Program-made: the position numbers and the translations under genes | Shown: positions 9,520 through 18,250 of the stretch, piece by piece | How positions within the stretch are numbered: position 1 is the stretch's first letter | Layout: each line of letters starts with the position of its first letter | DNA from: Aestuariispira insulae | GTDB lineage: Bacteria > Pseudomonadota > Alphaproteobacteria > UBA8366 > Aestuariispiraceae | Length of the DNA stretch: 64,000 nt | Assembly (NCBI RefSeq): GCF_003385955.1 | Contig: NZ_QRDW01000001.1 | Coordinates: forward strand, 186,001-250,000 | Direction: 5' to 3' | Notes under the pieces: model-generated | Told to the model about the DNA's origin: nothing | The model's database searches: none | Seen by the model: only the letters and a program-made list of their open reading frames with translations

Positions 9520-9840
9520 TTAAGCGGTCCGCGTAATCAAGTGGTAACCGAAAGCGGTCTCCACGACGTCGCTGGTGCCGCCAACTTCCAAGGCAAAGGT
9601 TGCGGTTTCAAATTCCGGAACCATCTGGCCGCGGCCGAAAGAGCCAAGCTCCCCGCCGGACTGGCCTGACGGACAATCGGAATGTTCCTGCGCCAGAGCC
9701 GCAAAATCAGCACCACCCTCAATATCCGCTTTCAGCTTATTGATCAGCTCCAATGCATCATCCTTGGAACGGGTGGCAGTGGAACGCATGGAGCCTTCAT
9801 ACATCAACAGAATATGGGAAGCAGCAACCTGGTCAGCCAT
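9520..9840 (-). CDS. parvulin-type peptidyl-prolyl cis-trans isomerase (PpiC family)
   Basis: A 106-residue stand-alone rotamase without signal peptide, so a cytoplasmic protein-folding helper like E. coli PpiC. It shows the PpiC/rotamase signature: AASHILLMYEG at the start, then FAALAQEHSDCPSGQSGGELGSF, the substrate-pocket FGRGQMVPEFE, and the ending TAFGYHLI. It is followed by its own terminator at 9466-9500. Confidence 0.93.
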   Translation of the reverse strand: MADQVAASHILLMYEGSMRSTATRSKDDALELINKLKADIEGGADFAALAQEHSDCPSGQSGGELGSFGRGQMVPEFETATFALEVGGTSDVVETAFGYHLITRTA

Positions 9841-9937
9841 CGGCCTTCTCCTTTGAAACAGTCTTTGCCCGGCCTGATTAAACTAACTACTGGAAAGGAA
9901 CTGCGCAGCAACCGACCCGGGCCAAAAAAACAAAAAA

Positions 9938-9961
9938 GCCGGAAGTGCGAACCCTTCCGGC
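9938..9961 (-). terminator. terminator of the tRNA-Glu gene
   Basis: The 8-bp stem GCCGGAAG / CTTCCGGC (9938-9945 with 9954-9961) is followed on the minus strand by TTTTTTG. It lies 30 bp after the CCA end of the tRNA. Confidence 0.85.
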
Positions 9962-9990
9962 ATTTCATCAATAACTCTCTCCCAACTGGA

Positions 9991-10066
9991 TGGCGTCCCC
10001 TACGGGATTCGAACCCGTGTTGCCGCCGTGAAAGGGCGGTGTCCTAGGCCTCTAGACGAAGGGGAC
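9991..10066 (-). tRNA. tRNA-Glu, anticodon TTC
   Basis: The minus strand reads GTCCCCTTCGTCTAGAGG from 10066, and all cloverleaf arms fold. The acceptor stem GTCCCC pairs with GGGGAC, the T arm is CGGGTTCGAATCCCG, and the anticodon loop is CTTTCAC with TTC in the centre. Discriminator G is followed by an encoded CCA (9993-9991). Length is 76 nt including CCA. It is a single gene with its own promoter and terminator. Confidence 0.97.
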
Positions 10067-10091
10067 TTTGTCATCCTGTGGACGGGCCTTG

Positions 10092-10119
10092 ATGTATCCT
10101 CCAGCCCCCTCCCGGTCAA
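10092..10119 (-). promoter_or_regulatory. promoter of tRNA-Glu
   Basis: On the minus strand TTGACC (10119-10114), 16 bp, ATACAT (10097-10092). The predicted RNA start near 10085 lies about 19 nt ahead of the mature tRNA 5' end. The spacer is G-rich (GGGAGGGGGCTGG). Confidence 0.6.
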
Positions 10120-10267
10120 GCGATTAATTGCAAAAATATGAAAATTATTTTTCCACCCCTACACCCGGCATTTTTTTCACTTCCCCGCGCCAGTATTACC
10201 GAACCGCAAACGTATCAAGAAATAGATCAGGTATATCGTTAAGGGATAGACTGGCCTTCACAATGAT

Positions 10268-10283
10268 TGGCACCCTTGTTGCA
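10268..10283 (+). promoter_or_regulatory. sigma-54 (-24/-12) promoter of the flagellar hook-type gene
   Basis: TGGCACCCTTGTTGCA matches the RpoN consensus TGGCACG-N4-TTGCW at every position except the G after CAC. GG and GC have the obligatory 10-bp spacing. It lies 49 bp before the start codon of the hook-type gene. Sigma-54 transcription of middle/late flagellar genes with an enhancer-binding activator is well known in several alphaproteobacteria. Confidence 0.8.
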
Positions 10284-10331
10284 TAATCTCTGGACATATG
10301 AGGTATGACGTCTGAGAAGCAAGGTTAAGCT

Positions 10332-11609
10332 ATGGTTCATCATTATGCTTTTTCCGCCAGCCTGGCGGCCATGAAAGCCCAGTCAAAGGCAATGGAAGTC
10401 ATTGGTATCAATGTATCCAACGTCTCGACCGCTGGCTACAAGGCCCAGAAAGCGCAGTTTCATGACCTTGTCCAATCGACAGATATCGGTTCAACCTCCG
10501 AGAATTACAGCGGCATGCGGCCGCTTTTGAAGAACATGTTTGATCGTGACGGTCAGGTTGCCAATACCGCGCGCCCCTATGATGCTGCCATGTTAGGCAG
10601 CGGCTTTTTCGTAACCAGTGATACCCCTTCCGCCGCAGGCAATATCAGCCTGACCAAAGCTGGACAGTTCAACCCCACAGTGGACCCGGCCTCCACAACC
10701 AATCAAACCTATTTGACGGATGCCAGTGGGCATTATCTGCTGGGTTGGCCGTACAGCACCGCGACCAACAGCTTCACCACCGGCACGGGGATCCCCTCGC
10801 TACAGCCAATTCAGATTGATCCGAACAATCTTTTTGCCGCCGCAGGAACAACCCAGGCCAGCATCGCGGCCAACATCCCGGCGGATGCAGCTGTCGGCAA
10901 CAGCTATACAACATCCATGTCCATTTATGACGGCACGGGAGATGCCGACAATGTCTCCGACGTTAGGAATCTGGATGTCATCTGGACGAAAACCGCGACC
11001 AACACCTGGGATATCACCTTCTCCGCCACCGGGGGCACCGTGGCTTCCCCTGCGGCAGCTGTGCAACTGACCTTTGACGGCGCCGGATTGAACCCCACTT
11101 TTACCGCAACCAACACCAGCGCCCAGGCACTCACCATCAACTGGACAAGTCCAGCAGGGGCCAGCAACACGCTTTCCCTTGATGTAGCGAACATGACACA
11201 GTTTGCCGGGACACAGCTTGATATCCGGGATATCAGTGCCAACGGCAATACCGACGGCTATCTGAAAAATGCCAGCTTCAATAATGACGGCGTTGTTATG
11301 GGTGAGTTTACCAATGGCCTGTTGCGGCCGGTTGCCAAAGTTGCCGCTGCCACCGTCACCAATACCAATGGCCTGCAAAATACCGGCGACACCCATTTTC
11401 TGCTGACAGCGGATTCCGGAACTCTCACTTTGCGGGATCCTGATGCGACGGATCTTGTAACCTTCGTCGCCGGCGGATACGAAACCTCAACAACAGAGCT
11501 CTCCGACGAAGTGACGCTGATGATCCAGACTCAACGGGCCTACAGCTCCGCAGCCACGAGCCTGCGCACAGTCGATGAGATGACCAAAACCGCGACCGAG
11601 CTGAAGTAA
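10332..11609 (+). CDS. flagellar hook / hook-basal body protein (FlgE family)
   Basis: A 425-residue protein with the axial-protein plan. The N-terminal flagellar rod domain (FSASLAAMKAQSKAMEVIG-N-VSNVSTAGYKAQKAQF) has the conserved asparagine and STAGYKA motif. A FlgE D1/D2-like middle follows (about 75-330), rich in Thr, Ala, Asn and Gly. The C-terminal helix is LSDEVTLMIQTQRAYSSAATSLRTVDEM. The protein is exported by the flagellar type III system and polymerises as hook or as a hook-like basal-body part. It stands alone rather than in a flagellar operon and has its own sigma-54 promoter. Given its size FlgE is the best name, but FlgF/FlgG-like identity is not excluded. Confidence 0.85.
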   Translation: MVHHYAFSASLAAMKAQSKAMEVIGINVSNVSTAGYKAQKAQFHDLVQSTDIGSTSENYSGMRPLLKNMFDRDGQVANTARPYDAAMLGSGFFVTSDTPSAAGNISLTKAGQFNPTVDPASTTNQTYLTDASGHYLLGWPYSTATNSFTTGTGIPSLQPIQIDPNNLFAAAGTTQASIAANIPADAAVGNSYTTSMSIYDGTGDADNVSDVRNLDVIWTKTATNTWDITFSATGGTVASPAAAVQLTFDGAGLNPTFTATNTSAQALTINWTSPAGASNTLSLDVANMTQFAGTQLDIRDISANGNTDGYLKNASFNNDGVVMGEFTNGLLRPVAKVAAATVTNTNGLQNTGDTHFLLTADSGTLTLRDPDATDLVTFVAGGYETSTTELSDEVTLMIQTQRAYSSAATSLRTVDEMTKTATELK

Positions 11610-11627
11610 ACAGACTCGAAGACAGGC

Positions 11628-13412
11628 CTAGCTATAGGCCGGCGCTGCATCATCAATCATGAATTGGACGTTTTCACGACCCTGCCAGGTATCGATCTGA
11701 AGCTTGCCGCAGAGATGCACCGGCATACCGGGCCTCTGCCCCAACAACAAATCGCCAAGCGGCTGATCGGCACAACGGAAGGCAATCGCCTTGATCCAGC
11801 CGCCACGGCCGCTACGATCCTTGATCTGGCAGCGCACATGGTCGGTACCGACGATGGAAACTTTTTCCAACACCACATCCGGCAAAACAAAGCGTGGCGT
11901 GCTGTTTCCAGCGCCAAAGGGCCCCAGCTGCTCCAGTTTTTTCACCAGATCGATATTCGCGTCAGCAACCGTGACCGTCCCATCCAGTGACAGCCTGGGG
12001 ATGATCCCATCCGTTCCGACCTGCGCCTCGATTCTTTGGGCCAGATAATCCCTGAAAGCATCACTATTTTCCTGTGCGACAGTAAAACCCGCCGCCATCT
12101 TATGCCCGCCGCCATTGATCAACAAATCCGCCTGCCCCGCCGCAATGACGGTAGCGCCAAGATCCACGCCTTCTATGGACCGCCCAGAGCCCTTCCCGAT
12201 CCCATTTTCAAAAGCCACCACACAGGCAGGCCTGTTATAGCGCTCCTTCAGCCGTCCAGCGACAATCCCGATCACACCCGGGTGCCATCCCTCAGCGGCG
12301 GCATAGACCAGGCCTGCATGCATATCCCTGCTCTCAACCTGCTCTATCGCCTGCTCCAGGCAGGCAGCTTCGATTTCCTTGCGTTCCTGGTTAAAGAGAT
12401 TGAGCTGCTGGGCAATATCCCTGGCCTCGGCCGGGTTATCAGTGGAAAGCAGCCTGGCGCCAAGATAGGATTCACCGACACGGCCACCGGCATTCACCCG
12501 TGGCCCCATCTGATAGCCCAGATGATAGGCTTCCGGGAATCGGTCCACTCCGGATACATCCGCCAGCGCCGCCAGCCCCTTGTTCCGTCTCTGCGCCAGG
12601 ATTTTAAGCCCCTGAGCAACAAAGGCACGATTGACGCCACGCAAGGGCACCACATCGCAGACTGTCCCCAGCGCCACCAGATCCAGAAGCAGCCTGAGGT
12701 CAGGCGCGGGCCGATCCCCGTAATACCCCGCTTCACGAAGCGCCTTGTTCAGGGCCACAACCAGCAGAAAAGTCACACCAACCGCCGCCATATGGCCATG
12801 CGGACTATCGTCATCCAGCCGGTTGGGATTGATCACTGCAGAAGCTTTTGGCAGCGAAGGCTCAGCAACATGATGGTCGACCACCACGATATCCAAACCG
12901 GCCTCCGCCGCCCCTTCCAGCGCCTCAAAAGCCGTAATTCCGCAATCAACGGTGATTACCACCTTGATCCCTTTAGCGGCCAATGCGCGCAGGGCTGGCA
13001 AATTAGGGCCGTAGCCTTCCTTCATCCGGTCGGGGATATAGATTTCAAGCGGCACGTTGATGGTTGAAAAAAAGCGGTTGAGCACAGCGGATGAGGTCGC
13101 ACCATCCACATCATAATCACCGAAAACAGCAATTGGTTCTTTATTGCGTATCGCCGCAACCAGCCGCTCAACGCCTTTGTCCATATCCTTCAAATGATGC
13201 GGGTCAGGCAGCAGTGCCTTCAGGCTGGGTGTTAGGAAATCGGCGGATTCCTCCAGGCTGATCCCGCGGGCTGCCATAAAGCGCCCAACGACATCCGGCA
13301 AAGAAAAGCGCTGGCAAATGGCCAGCGCTTCCCGTTCGTCTGCGTCTCTTAATTCCCAGCGTTTTCCGCTGACGGAGGATGAAACCCCAAGAAAAGCGGC
13401 ATTATTGCTCAT
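11628..13412 (-). CDS. recJ: single-stranded-DNA-specific exonuclease RecJ
   Basis: A 5'-3' ssDNA exonuclease of recombination and mismatch repair. From the ATG at 13412 (MSNNAAFLG) it has 594 residues. DHH-domain motifs are AVFGDYDVDGATSSAVL, VITVDCGITA and VVVDHHVAEP. DHHA1 motifs are GWHPGVIGIVAGRLKERYNRP and GSGRSIEGVDLGATV with INGGGHKMAAGFTV. An OB fold lies at the C-terminus (about 480-590). An upstream ATG at 13460 would overlap glpX, so the start 19 bp after the glpX stop is preferred. It is last gene of the aminotransferase-hom-glpX-recJ run. Confidence 0.95.
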   Translation of the reverse strand: MSNNAAFLGVSSSVSGKRWELRDADEREALAICQRFSLPDVVGRFMAARGISLEESADFLTPSLKALLPDPHHLKDMDKGVERLVAAIRNKEPIAVFGDYDVDGATSSAVLNRFFSTINVPLEIYIPDRMKEGYGPNLPALRALAAKGIKVVITVDCGITAFEALEGAAEAGLDIVVVDHHVAEPSLPKASAVINPNRLDDDSPHGHMAAVGVTFLLVVALNKALREAGYYGDRPAPDLRLLLDLVALGTVCDVVPLRGVNRAFVAQGLKILAQRRNKGLAALADVSGVDRFPEAYHLGYQMGPRVNAGGRVGESYLGARLLSTDNPAEARDIAQQLNLFNQERKEIEAACLEQAIEQVESRDMHAGLVYAAAEGWHPGVIGIVAGRLKERYNRPACVVAFENGIGKGSGRSIEGVDLGATVIAAGQADLLINGGGHKMAAGFTVAQENSDAFRDYLAQRIEAQVGTDGIIPRLSLDGTVTVADANIDLVKKLEQLGPFGAGNSTPRFVLPDVVLEKVSIVGTDHVRCQIKDRSGRGGWIKAIAFRCADQPLGDLLLGQRPGMPVHLCGKLQIDTWQGRENVQFMIDDAAPAYS

Positions 13413-13431
13413 GGCTGGAAATTTGCGCCTC

Positions 13432-14403
13432 TTACCAGTTAACCCAGGTTTTGCGATCAAAATTGTGGATCGCTTCGATCTTCCGAACCGTGCCCGATTT
13501 GGAACGCATCACCAGCGTATGGGTGGTTGCCTTGTCAGCAAATACCCGGACGCCCTGGAGCATGGCACCATCGGTCACGCCGGTAGCAGCGAACATGACA
13601 TCACCGGATGCCATGTCGGTAAGGGAATATTTCTTATCCAGATCGGTGATACCCCATTTATGGGCACGCGCGCGCTCATCGTCATTGCGGAACAACAAAC
13701 GCCCCTGGATCTGGCCGCCAATGCAGCGCAGAGCCGCCGCCGCCAGAACGCCTTCTGGCGCACCACCGGACCCCATATACATATCAACACCCGATTCCGG
13801 ATCCGCAGTGGCGATCACACCGGAAACATCACCGTCACCGATCAAAAGGATGCGGGCACCCGCTTCACGCACCGCCTGAATGATTTCCGCATGGCGCGGA
13901 CGATCCAGGATACAGACCAGCATATCGGAGATGTCTTTGCTCTTCGCCTTAGACAGCGCTTTGAGGTTTTCTTCCGGGCTGGCATCCAGATCAACAACAT
14001 CCTGCGGCAAACCACCACCAACAGCGATTTTGTCCATATAGACATCCGGTGCATTCAGGAAGCCGCCATGCTCGGCCATGGCCATAACCGCAAGCGCGTT
14101 CGGGCCGCCCTTTGCCGTAATGGTGGTGCCTTCCAGCGGGTCCAGCGCGATATCGACTTTCGGGCCTTTGCCGCTGCCGACTTCTTCACCGATATAGAGC
14201 ATGGGCGCCTCATCGCGCTCGCCCTCACCGATCACAACGGTGCCCTGGATATCCAGGCCATTGAGTGCTGTGCGCATGCCATCAACAGCGGCCTGATCAG
14301 CGGCTTTTTCGTCGCCACGCCCCATCCAGCGGGACGCTGCCAGCGCTGCCGCTTCAGTCACGCGACAGGCTTCAAGCGCAAGGTTACGTTCTTCAATGCT
14401 CAT
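13432..14403 (-). CDS. glpX: class II fructose-1,6-bisphosphatase
   Basis: This 323-residue GlpX-type enzyme hydrolyses fructose 1,6-bisphosphate to fructose 6-phosphate in gluconeogenesis. Metal- and phosphate-binding motifs are visible: GTVVIGEGERDEAPMLYIGE, IALDPLEGTT and YMGSGGAPEGVLAAAAL. It lies 16 bp after hom and just ahead of recJ. This order is common in Rhodospirillales-like genomes. Some GlpX proteins in alphaproteobacteria also accept sedoheptulose 1,7-bisphosphate, which is not decidable here. Confidence 0.95.
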   Translation of the reverse strand: MSIEERNLALEACRVTEAAALAASRWMGRGDEKAADQAAVDGMRTALNGLDIQGTVVIGEGERDEAPMLYIGEEVGSGKGPKVDIALDPLEGTTITAKGGPNALAVMAMAEHGGFLNAPDVYMDKIAVGGGLPQDVVDLDASPEENLKALSKAKSKDISDMLVCILDRPRHAEIIQAVREAGARILLIGDGDVSGVIATADPESGVDMYMGSGGAPEGVLAAAALRCIGGQIQGRLLFRNDDERARAHKWGITDLDKKYSLTDMASGDVMFAATGVTDGAMLQGVRVFADKATTHTLVMRSKSGTVRKIEAIHNFDRKTWVNW

Positions 14404-14419
14404 CTTTGATTACCCCTAA

Positions 14420-15727
14420 TCAATCCTGGAACCGCTCGATTCTGATCAGACGCGGCGGTTCCTTGACAGCGTCCAGCTTTTCAATTTCCTCCAGCGCGCC
14501 ACGGATCGCGGCCTCACTGGTTTCGTGCATGGTCAGCACCACGGTGACCGGCGCCCCCGGATCCCGACCGCGCTGTATCACGGATTCAAGGCTGACTTCA
14601 TGATCGCGCATGGCGGCGGTGATATCCGCCATTACACCCGGACGGTCAACCACCGAGAGGCGCACATAATAGGCCCCGCTGTGGCTATCCATCGGAAGCG
14701 TGGATTTCTCCACCAGTTTCTTCGCCGGCATGCCGAAGGTCGGTGTGATCCGGCCACAGGCAATATCAACGATATCGGAAACAACCGCAGAAGCGGTCGG
14801 ACCACCCCCGGCCCCCCGACCTTCCATAACCGTGGTACCGACAAAATCGCCTTCAGTGACCACGGCGTTAAACACGCCTTCGACAGAGGCGATCGGTGCA
14901 TCGGTCGGCACCATCACCGGGTGAACCCGCTGAAAGATCCCGTTGCCGCAATCTTCCGCAATACCCAACAATTTGAACTTATAGCCAAGCTCGTTGGCAT
15001 ATTCGATATCCAGCGGCGTGATATGGCGGATACCCTCAACATAGACACCTTCGAAATCCAGCTTGGCACCAAAAGCCAGGCTGGCCAGGATCGCAAGTTT
15101 ATGGGCCGCATCGATCCCATCGACATCAAAGGTCGGGTCCGCTTCCGCATAGCCCAGCTCCTGGGCCTCGGCCAGAACATCGTCAAAACTGCGGCCAGTT
15201 TCGCGCATGGTGGTCAGGATATAGTTACAGGTCCCGTTCAGGATGCCGTGCAGGGTGCGAATCTTATTGCCTGCCAAGCCTTCACGGATCGATTTGATCA
15301 CAGGAATACCGCCAGCAACCGCCGCTTCATAGGCAAGGCCAAGTCCCGCCTCTTCCGCAACCAGCGCCATTTCATGGCCGTGATGGGCAACCAATGCCTT
15401 ATTCGCAGTAACCACATGCTTGCCAGAAGCCAGCGCTGCCTCACAGCTGGCTTTCGCCGGCCCGTCGCTGCCACCGATCAGTTCGACAAAGATATCCGCA
15501 TCCGCCGAACGGGCCATTTCAACCGCATCATCAAACCAGGTAATGCCATCCAGATTGCACCCACGGTCGCGAGTTCGGTCACGGGCGGAAACCGCAGTCA
15601 CCACAAGCTTCCGCCCGCAGCGCGCTTCCAGCAAATCCGCCTGTTCTTGTAACAGGCGGACAGTTCCCACGCCGACCGTGCCCAAACCGGCCACGGCGAC
15701 TTTGCAAATCTTGGATGCATCCGACAT
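14420..15727 (-). CDS. hom: homoserine dehydrogenase
   Basis: A 435-residue NAD(P)H-dependent enzyme converting aspartate semialdehyde to homoserine, the branch toward Thr and Met. The Rossmann motif VAVAGLGTVGVGTVRLLQE is at the N-terminus. The catalytic domain shows TANKALVAHHG, YEAAVAGGIPVIKSIREGLAGN, GILNGTCNYILT and the substrate-binding segment EADPTFDVDGIDAAHKLAIL. A C-terminal ACT domain (VDRPGVMADITAAMRDHEVS, about 355-425) suggests feedback control by threonine. It lies 27 bp downstream of the aminotransferase gene and 16 bp before glpX. Confidence 0.96.
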   Translation of the reverse strand: MSDASKICKVAVAGLGTVGVGTVRLLQEQADLLEARCGRKLVVTAVSARDRTRDRGCNLDGITWFDDAVEMARSADADIFVELIGGSDGPAKASCEAALASGKHVVTANKALVAHHGHEMALVAEEAGLGLAYEAAVAGGIPVIKSIREGLAGNKIRTLHGILNGTCNYILTTMRETGRSFDDVLAEAQELGYAEADPTFDVDGIDAAHKLAILASLAFGAKLDFEGVYVEGIRHITPLDIEYANELGYKFKLLGIAEDCGNGIFQRVHPVMVPTDAPIASVEGVFNAVVTEGDFVGTTVMEGRGAGGGPTASAVVSDIVDIACGRITPTFGMPAKKLVEKSTLPMDSHSGAYYVRLSVVDRPGVMADITAAMRDHEVSLESVIQRGRDPGAPVTVVLTMHETSEAAIRGALEEIEKLDAVKEPPRLIRIERFQD

Positions 15728-15754
15728 GATTAACGCTTCTACTTCCCTAAAATT

Positions 15755-16954
15755 TTATTCAGTGCTTCCACTAAAGAAATCGCGGATGTTTCGCAAGGCC
15801 TGTCTGGTGCGATGCAGATTTTCAACCAGGCCGAAACGGACGAAATTTTCGCCATATTCGCCGAAACCGACCCCCGGCGCGACAGCGACGTTGGCTTCGG
15901 TCAGCAATTTCTTGGAAAATTCAAGAGATCCCATTTCGCGGAACTGTTCCGGTACCGGCGCCCAGACGAACATGGTCGCATCCGGTTTCGGCACATCCCA
16001 GCCAAAGCGCGCCAAGCCGTCGCAAAGCACGTCGCGGCGCTCCTTATAAAGCGCGCGCAATTCATCCACGCAATCCTGCGGGCCATTAAGCGCCGCCGTG
16101 GCCGCCACCTGGATCGGTGTGAAAGCGCCATAATCCACATAGGATTTGATCCGGGTCAGCGCCCCGACCAGCTTTTCATTGCCTGCCGCGAACCCCACAC
16201 GCCAGCCCGGCATGGAATAGGTCTTGGAGAGCGACGAAAATTCCACCGCGATATCCTTCGCGCCCGGCACCTGCAGAACGGATGGCGGCGGCGTGTCGGT
16301 GAAATAGATCTCCGAATAGGCAATATCGGATAGGATATAGATCTCATGCTTCTTACAGAATTTGACCGCTTCTTCATAAAAAGCCAGATCGACACAATGG
16401 GCCGTCGGATTCTGCGGGAAGTTCAGCACCACCGCCAACGGCTTGGGGATCGAGTGAGTCACCGCCCGCTCCAACTCACGCATGAAGTCTTCCTGGAAAG
16501 TCGCATCCCCACCGCATGCCGGCATATGGCGGATCGACCCGCCGGCAATGATGAAACCAAAAGAATGGATCGGATAACAGGGGTTGGGCACCAGAATGAT
16601 GTCGCCTGGGCTGGTGATTGCCTGAGCCAGGTTGGCTAGCCCTTCCTTGGACCCAAGTGTCGCCACCACTTCGGTTTCCGGATTGAGGGTGACATTGAAG
16701 CGGCGCTCGTAATAAGCCGCCAGCGCCTTGCGTAACCCCGGAATGCCCCGACTGGTGGAATATCGATGGGTTTTGGGGTTCTGCACCGCCTCGACCATCT
16801 TATCGACGATATGCTGAGGGGTGGGCGTGTCCGGGTTGCCCATGCCGAAATCGATGATGTCTTCCCCCGCCGCTCGCGCTTCCGCTTTCAGTTTATTGAC
16901 TTCGGCAAAAACATAAGGCGGGAGACGCTTGATACGGTGAAACGCTTCGATCAT
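15755..16954 (-). CDS. PLP-dependent class I/II aminotransferase (AlaC / LL-DAP-aminotransferase-like)
   Basis: A 399-residue fold-type I aminotransferase. Conserved parts are DFGMGNPDTPTP, HRYSTSRGIPGLRKALA, NFPQNPTA, the Asp region LSDIAYSEIYF, the PLP lysine in SSLSKTYSMPGWRVGF and the C-terminal Arg in ENFVRFGLVEN. This subgroup includes E. coli AlaC (glutamate-pyruvate transaminase) and enzymes annotated as LL-diaminopimelate aminotransferase. Being first in an operon with hom it probably acts in alanine or aspartate-family amino acid synthesis, but the exact substrate is inference. Confidence 0.88.
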   Translation of the reverse strand: MIEAFHRIKRLPPYVFAEVNKLKAEARAAGEDIIDFGMGNPDTPTPQHIVDKMVEAVQNPKTHRYSTSRGIPGLRKALAAYYERRFNVTLNPETEVVATLGSKEGLANLAQAITSPGDIILVPNPCYPIHSFGFIIAGGSIRHMPACGGDATFQEDFMRELERAVTHSIPKPLAVVLNFPQNPTAHCVDLAFYEEAVKFCKKHEIYILSDIAYSEIYFTDTPPPSVLQVPGAKDIAVEFSSLSKTYSMPGWRVGFAAGNEKLVGALTRIKSYVDYGAFTPIQVAATAALNGPQDCVDELRALYKERRDVLCDGLARFGWDVPKPDATMFVWAPVPEQFREMGSLEFSKKLLTEANVAVAPGVGFGEYGENFVRFGLVENLHRTRQALRNIRDFFSGSTE

Positions 16955-16994
16955 CGGTATTAACTTTTACTTCTAGGGTTGAGAGATCTGCAGG

Positions 16995-18011
16995 TTATTG
17001 CAGGATGAAAATTTCAACACGCCGGTTATAGGCCTGCGCATTCTTGGTCATTTCTTCATAAACAGGTTCGGATGCCCCTCTGGCGTCAACCTGGATATTG
17101 GCCGCCGACATGCCCTGGCGGACAAATTCGGACGCTACTGCATTGGCGCGGTCCAGAGATATCTTGTAATTGCCCAATTGTGCGCTGGTCGCGGCATTGC
17201 CGGACAAGAGACTGGAATGGCCAATCACACGGACCGGGTTATTGCCGCTCCTGGCAATTTCAATCACCTGGCCGATCACCTGCCGGTCGTTACTGGTCAG
17301 GCCGGTCGCACCGTCCGAAAAATAGATATTGGCAATAAGCTTGGGCACAAGGCCATCCGCATTGCGCGGCGACGGTTGTGCCGTCCTGGCCGCGGGCGGC
17401 AATTCGTCCGCCGTGTCATCACCGCCGGCAAGCTGGGTCCCGCGCTGAGGCGCAGGCTTTGCCCGTATCGGTGCCGGCTGAGCGGCCAGAGGCTGCGGGT
17501 TGGGCGCTGCCATGGCGACTTCCTGCGGCGCAGGATCCGGCAATTTGGCGGCGCGCACCTTCGTCGTCTGCGGGACGGAACCCGCATCCGCGACAGGACC
17601 GCTGCCTTCCGGCACTTTCTTGATATTGGTGGCCGCCGGCGGATTGGACGGAACCTGCGTCGCGACCGGCAGTTTGGCCGCCTTAACCGTTGAAAGGGAT
17701 ACCGTCGGAATCTCCTGGCTGCGGATCACCTGGTCGGTGTAGCGGGCGTTTTCGCGATCCGCAACCAGCCCCGACTTCAACTCGGTATATTCGCGTTTGA
17801 TTTCCGGTTCTTCGGGCCGCTCCGGGACGGAGCCAATGGCCGGATAATCCTCATCTTCCCCCGGCACCGGCGCTTCTTTTTGAGCGGTTGTCTCTTCCTC
17901 TTCGAACCAGTTCACAGGATTGGCAGCATCCAACACATCGGAAGTGGTCTCACATCCCTGAACCAAAATGCCCATCGCCACCGTGGCCAGAAGTTTCTTC
18001 ATATCAGACAT
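16995..18011 (-). CDS. OmpA-family lipoprotein
   Basis: A 338-residue envelope protein. The N-terminus MSDMKKLLATVAMGILVQGC is a lipoprotein signal with the lipobox ending in Cys20. A long proline/alanine-rich linker follows (about 40-225), which should span the periplasm. A C-terminal OmpA-like peptidoglycan-binding domain comes next (IYFSDGATGLTSNDRQVIG, VIGHSSLLSG, SLDRANAVASEFVRQG, YNRRVEIFIL). The start at 18011 is favoured by AGGGG nine bases upstream. It probably tethers the outer membrane to the wall. The binding arginine is kept in NRRVEI. Confidence 0.85.
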   Translation of the reverse strand: MSDMKKLLATVAMGILVQGCETTSDVLDAANPVNWFEEEETTAQKEAPVPGEDEDYPAIGSVPERPEEPEIKREYTELKSGLVADRENARYTDQVIRSQEIPTVSLSTVKAAKLPVATQVPSNPPAATNIKKVPEGSGPVADAGSVPQTTKVRAAKLPDPAPQEVAMAAPNPQPLAAQPAPIRAKPAPQRGTQLAGGDDTADELPPAARTAQPSPRNADGLVPKLIANIYFSDGATGLTSNDRQVIGQVIEIARSGNNPVRVIGHSSLLSGNAATSAQLGNYKISLDRANAVASEFVRQGMSAANIQVDARGASEPVYEEMTKNAQAYNRRVEIFILQ

Positions 18012-18146
18012 CTCAATATGCCCCTAGATAACCGCCCAAAAATCACTCTAACAAACCGGCGCAATGCGGCAGCAATAAGGCCGCCCGTCCCTGGCTCGCT
18101 TTGACCGCGCATCATAAGGAAGCGCAACCGGTCCGGCAATAGAACA

Positions 18147-18163
18147 AGAGAAATAGTTTCTCT
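18147..18163. promoter_or_regulatory. 17-bp inverted repeat between ompA-like gene and phaC
   Basis: AGAGAAA-TAG-TTTCTCT is a perfect inverted repeat in the divergent region, 88 bp before phaC and 136 bp before the lipoprotein start. It is a plausible operator for either gene. The binding protein is unknown. Confidence 0.35.
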
Positions 18164-18183
18164 CTCCCAAACCTGTAAGAAAG

Positions 18184-18211
18184 TTGAAACTTTCCGCCAC
18201 TAGCTTATTGT
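18184..18211 (+). promoter_or_regulatory. possible promoter of phaC
   Basis: TTGAAA (18184-18189), 16 bp, TATTGT (18206-18211). It sits 40 bp upstream of the phaC start, downstream of the 18147 palindrome. The -35 is good and the -10 is weak. Confidence 0.3.
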
Positions 18212-18250
18212 AAAAATTGCAACAGTCCATAGCAGTTCACGGGGGTTGAA

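Noticed and set aside
11625-11640. GGCCTA-GCTA-TAGGCC hairpin between flagellar gene and recJ as terminator
   Set aside because: No T-run on either side and it overlaps the recJ stop codon.
12036-13067. 343-codon plus-strand open frame opposite recJ
   Set aside because: Shadow of recJ; no recognisable domain.
14525-15652. 375-codon plus-strand open frame opposite hom
   Set aside because: Shadow of the homoserine dehydrogenase gene, whose motifs are complete on the minus strand.
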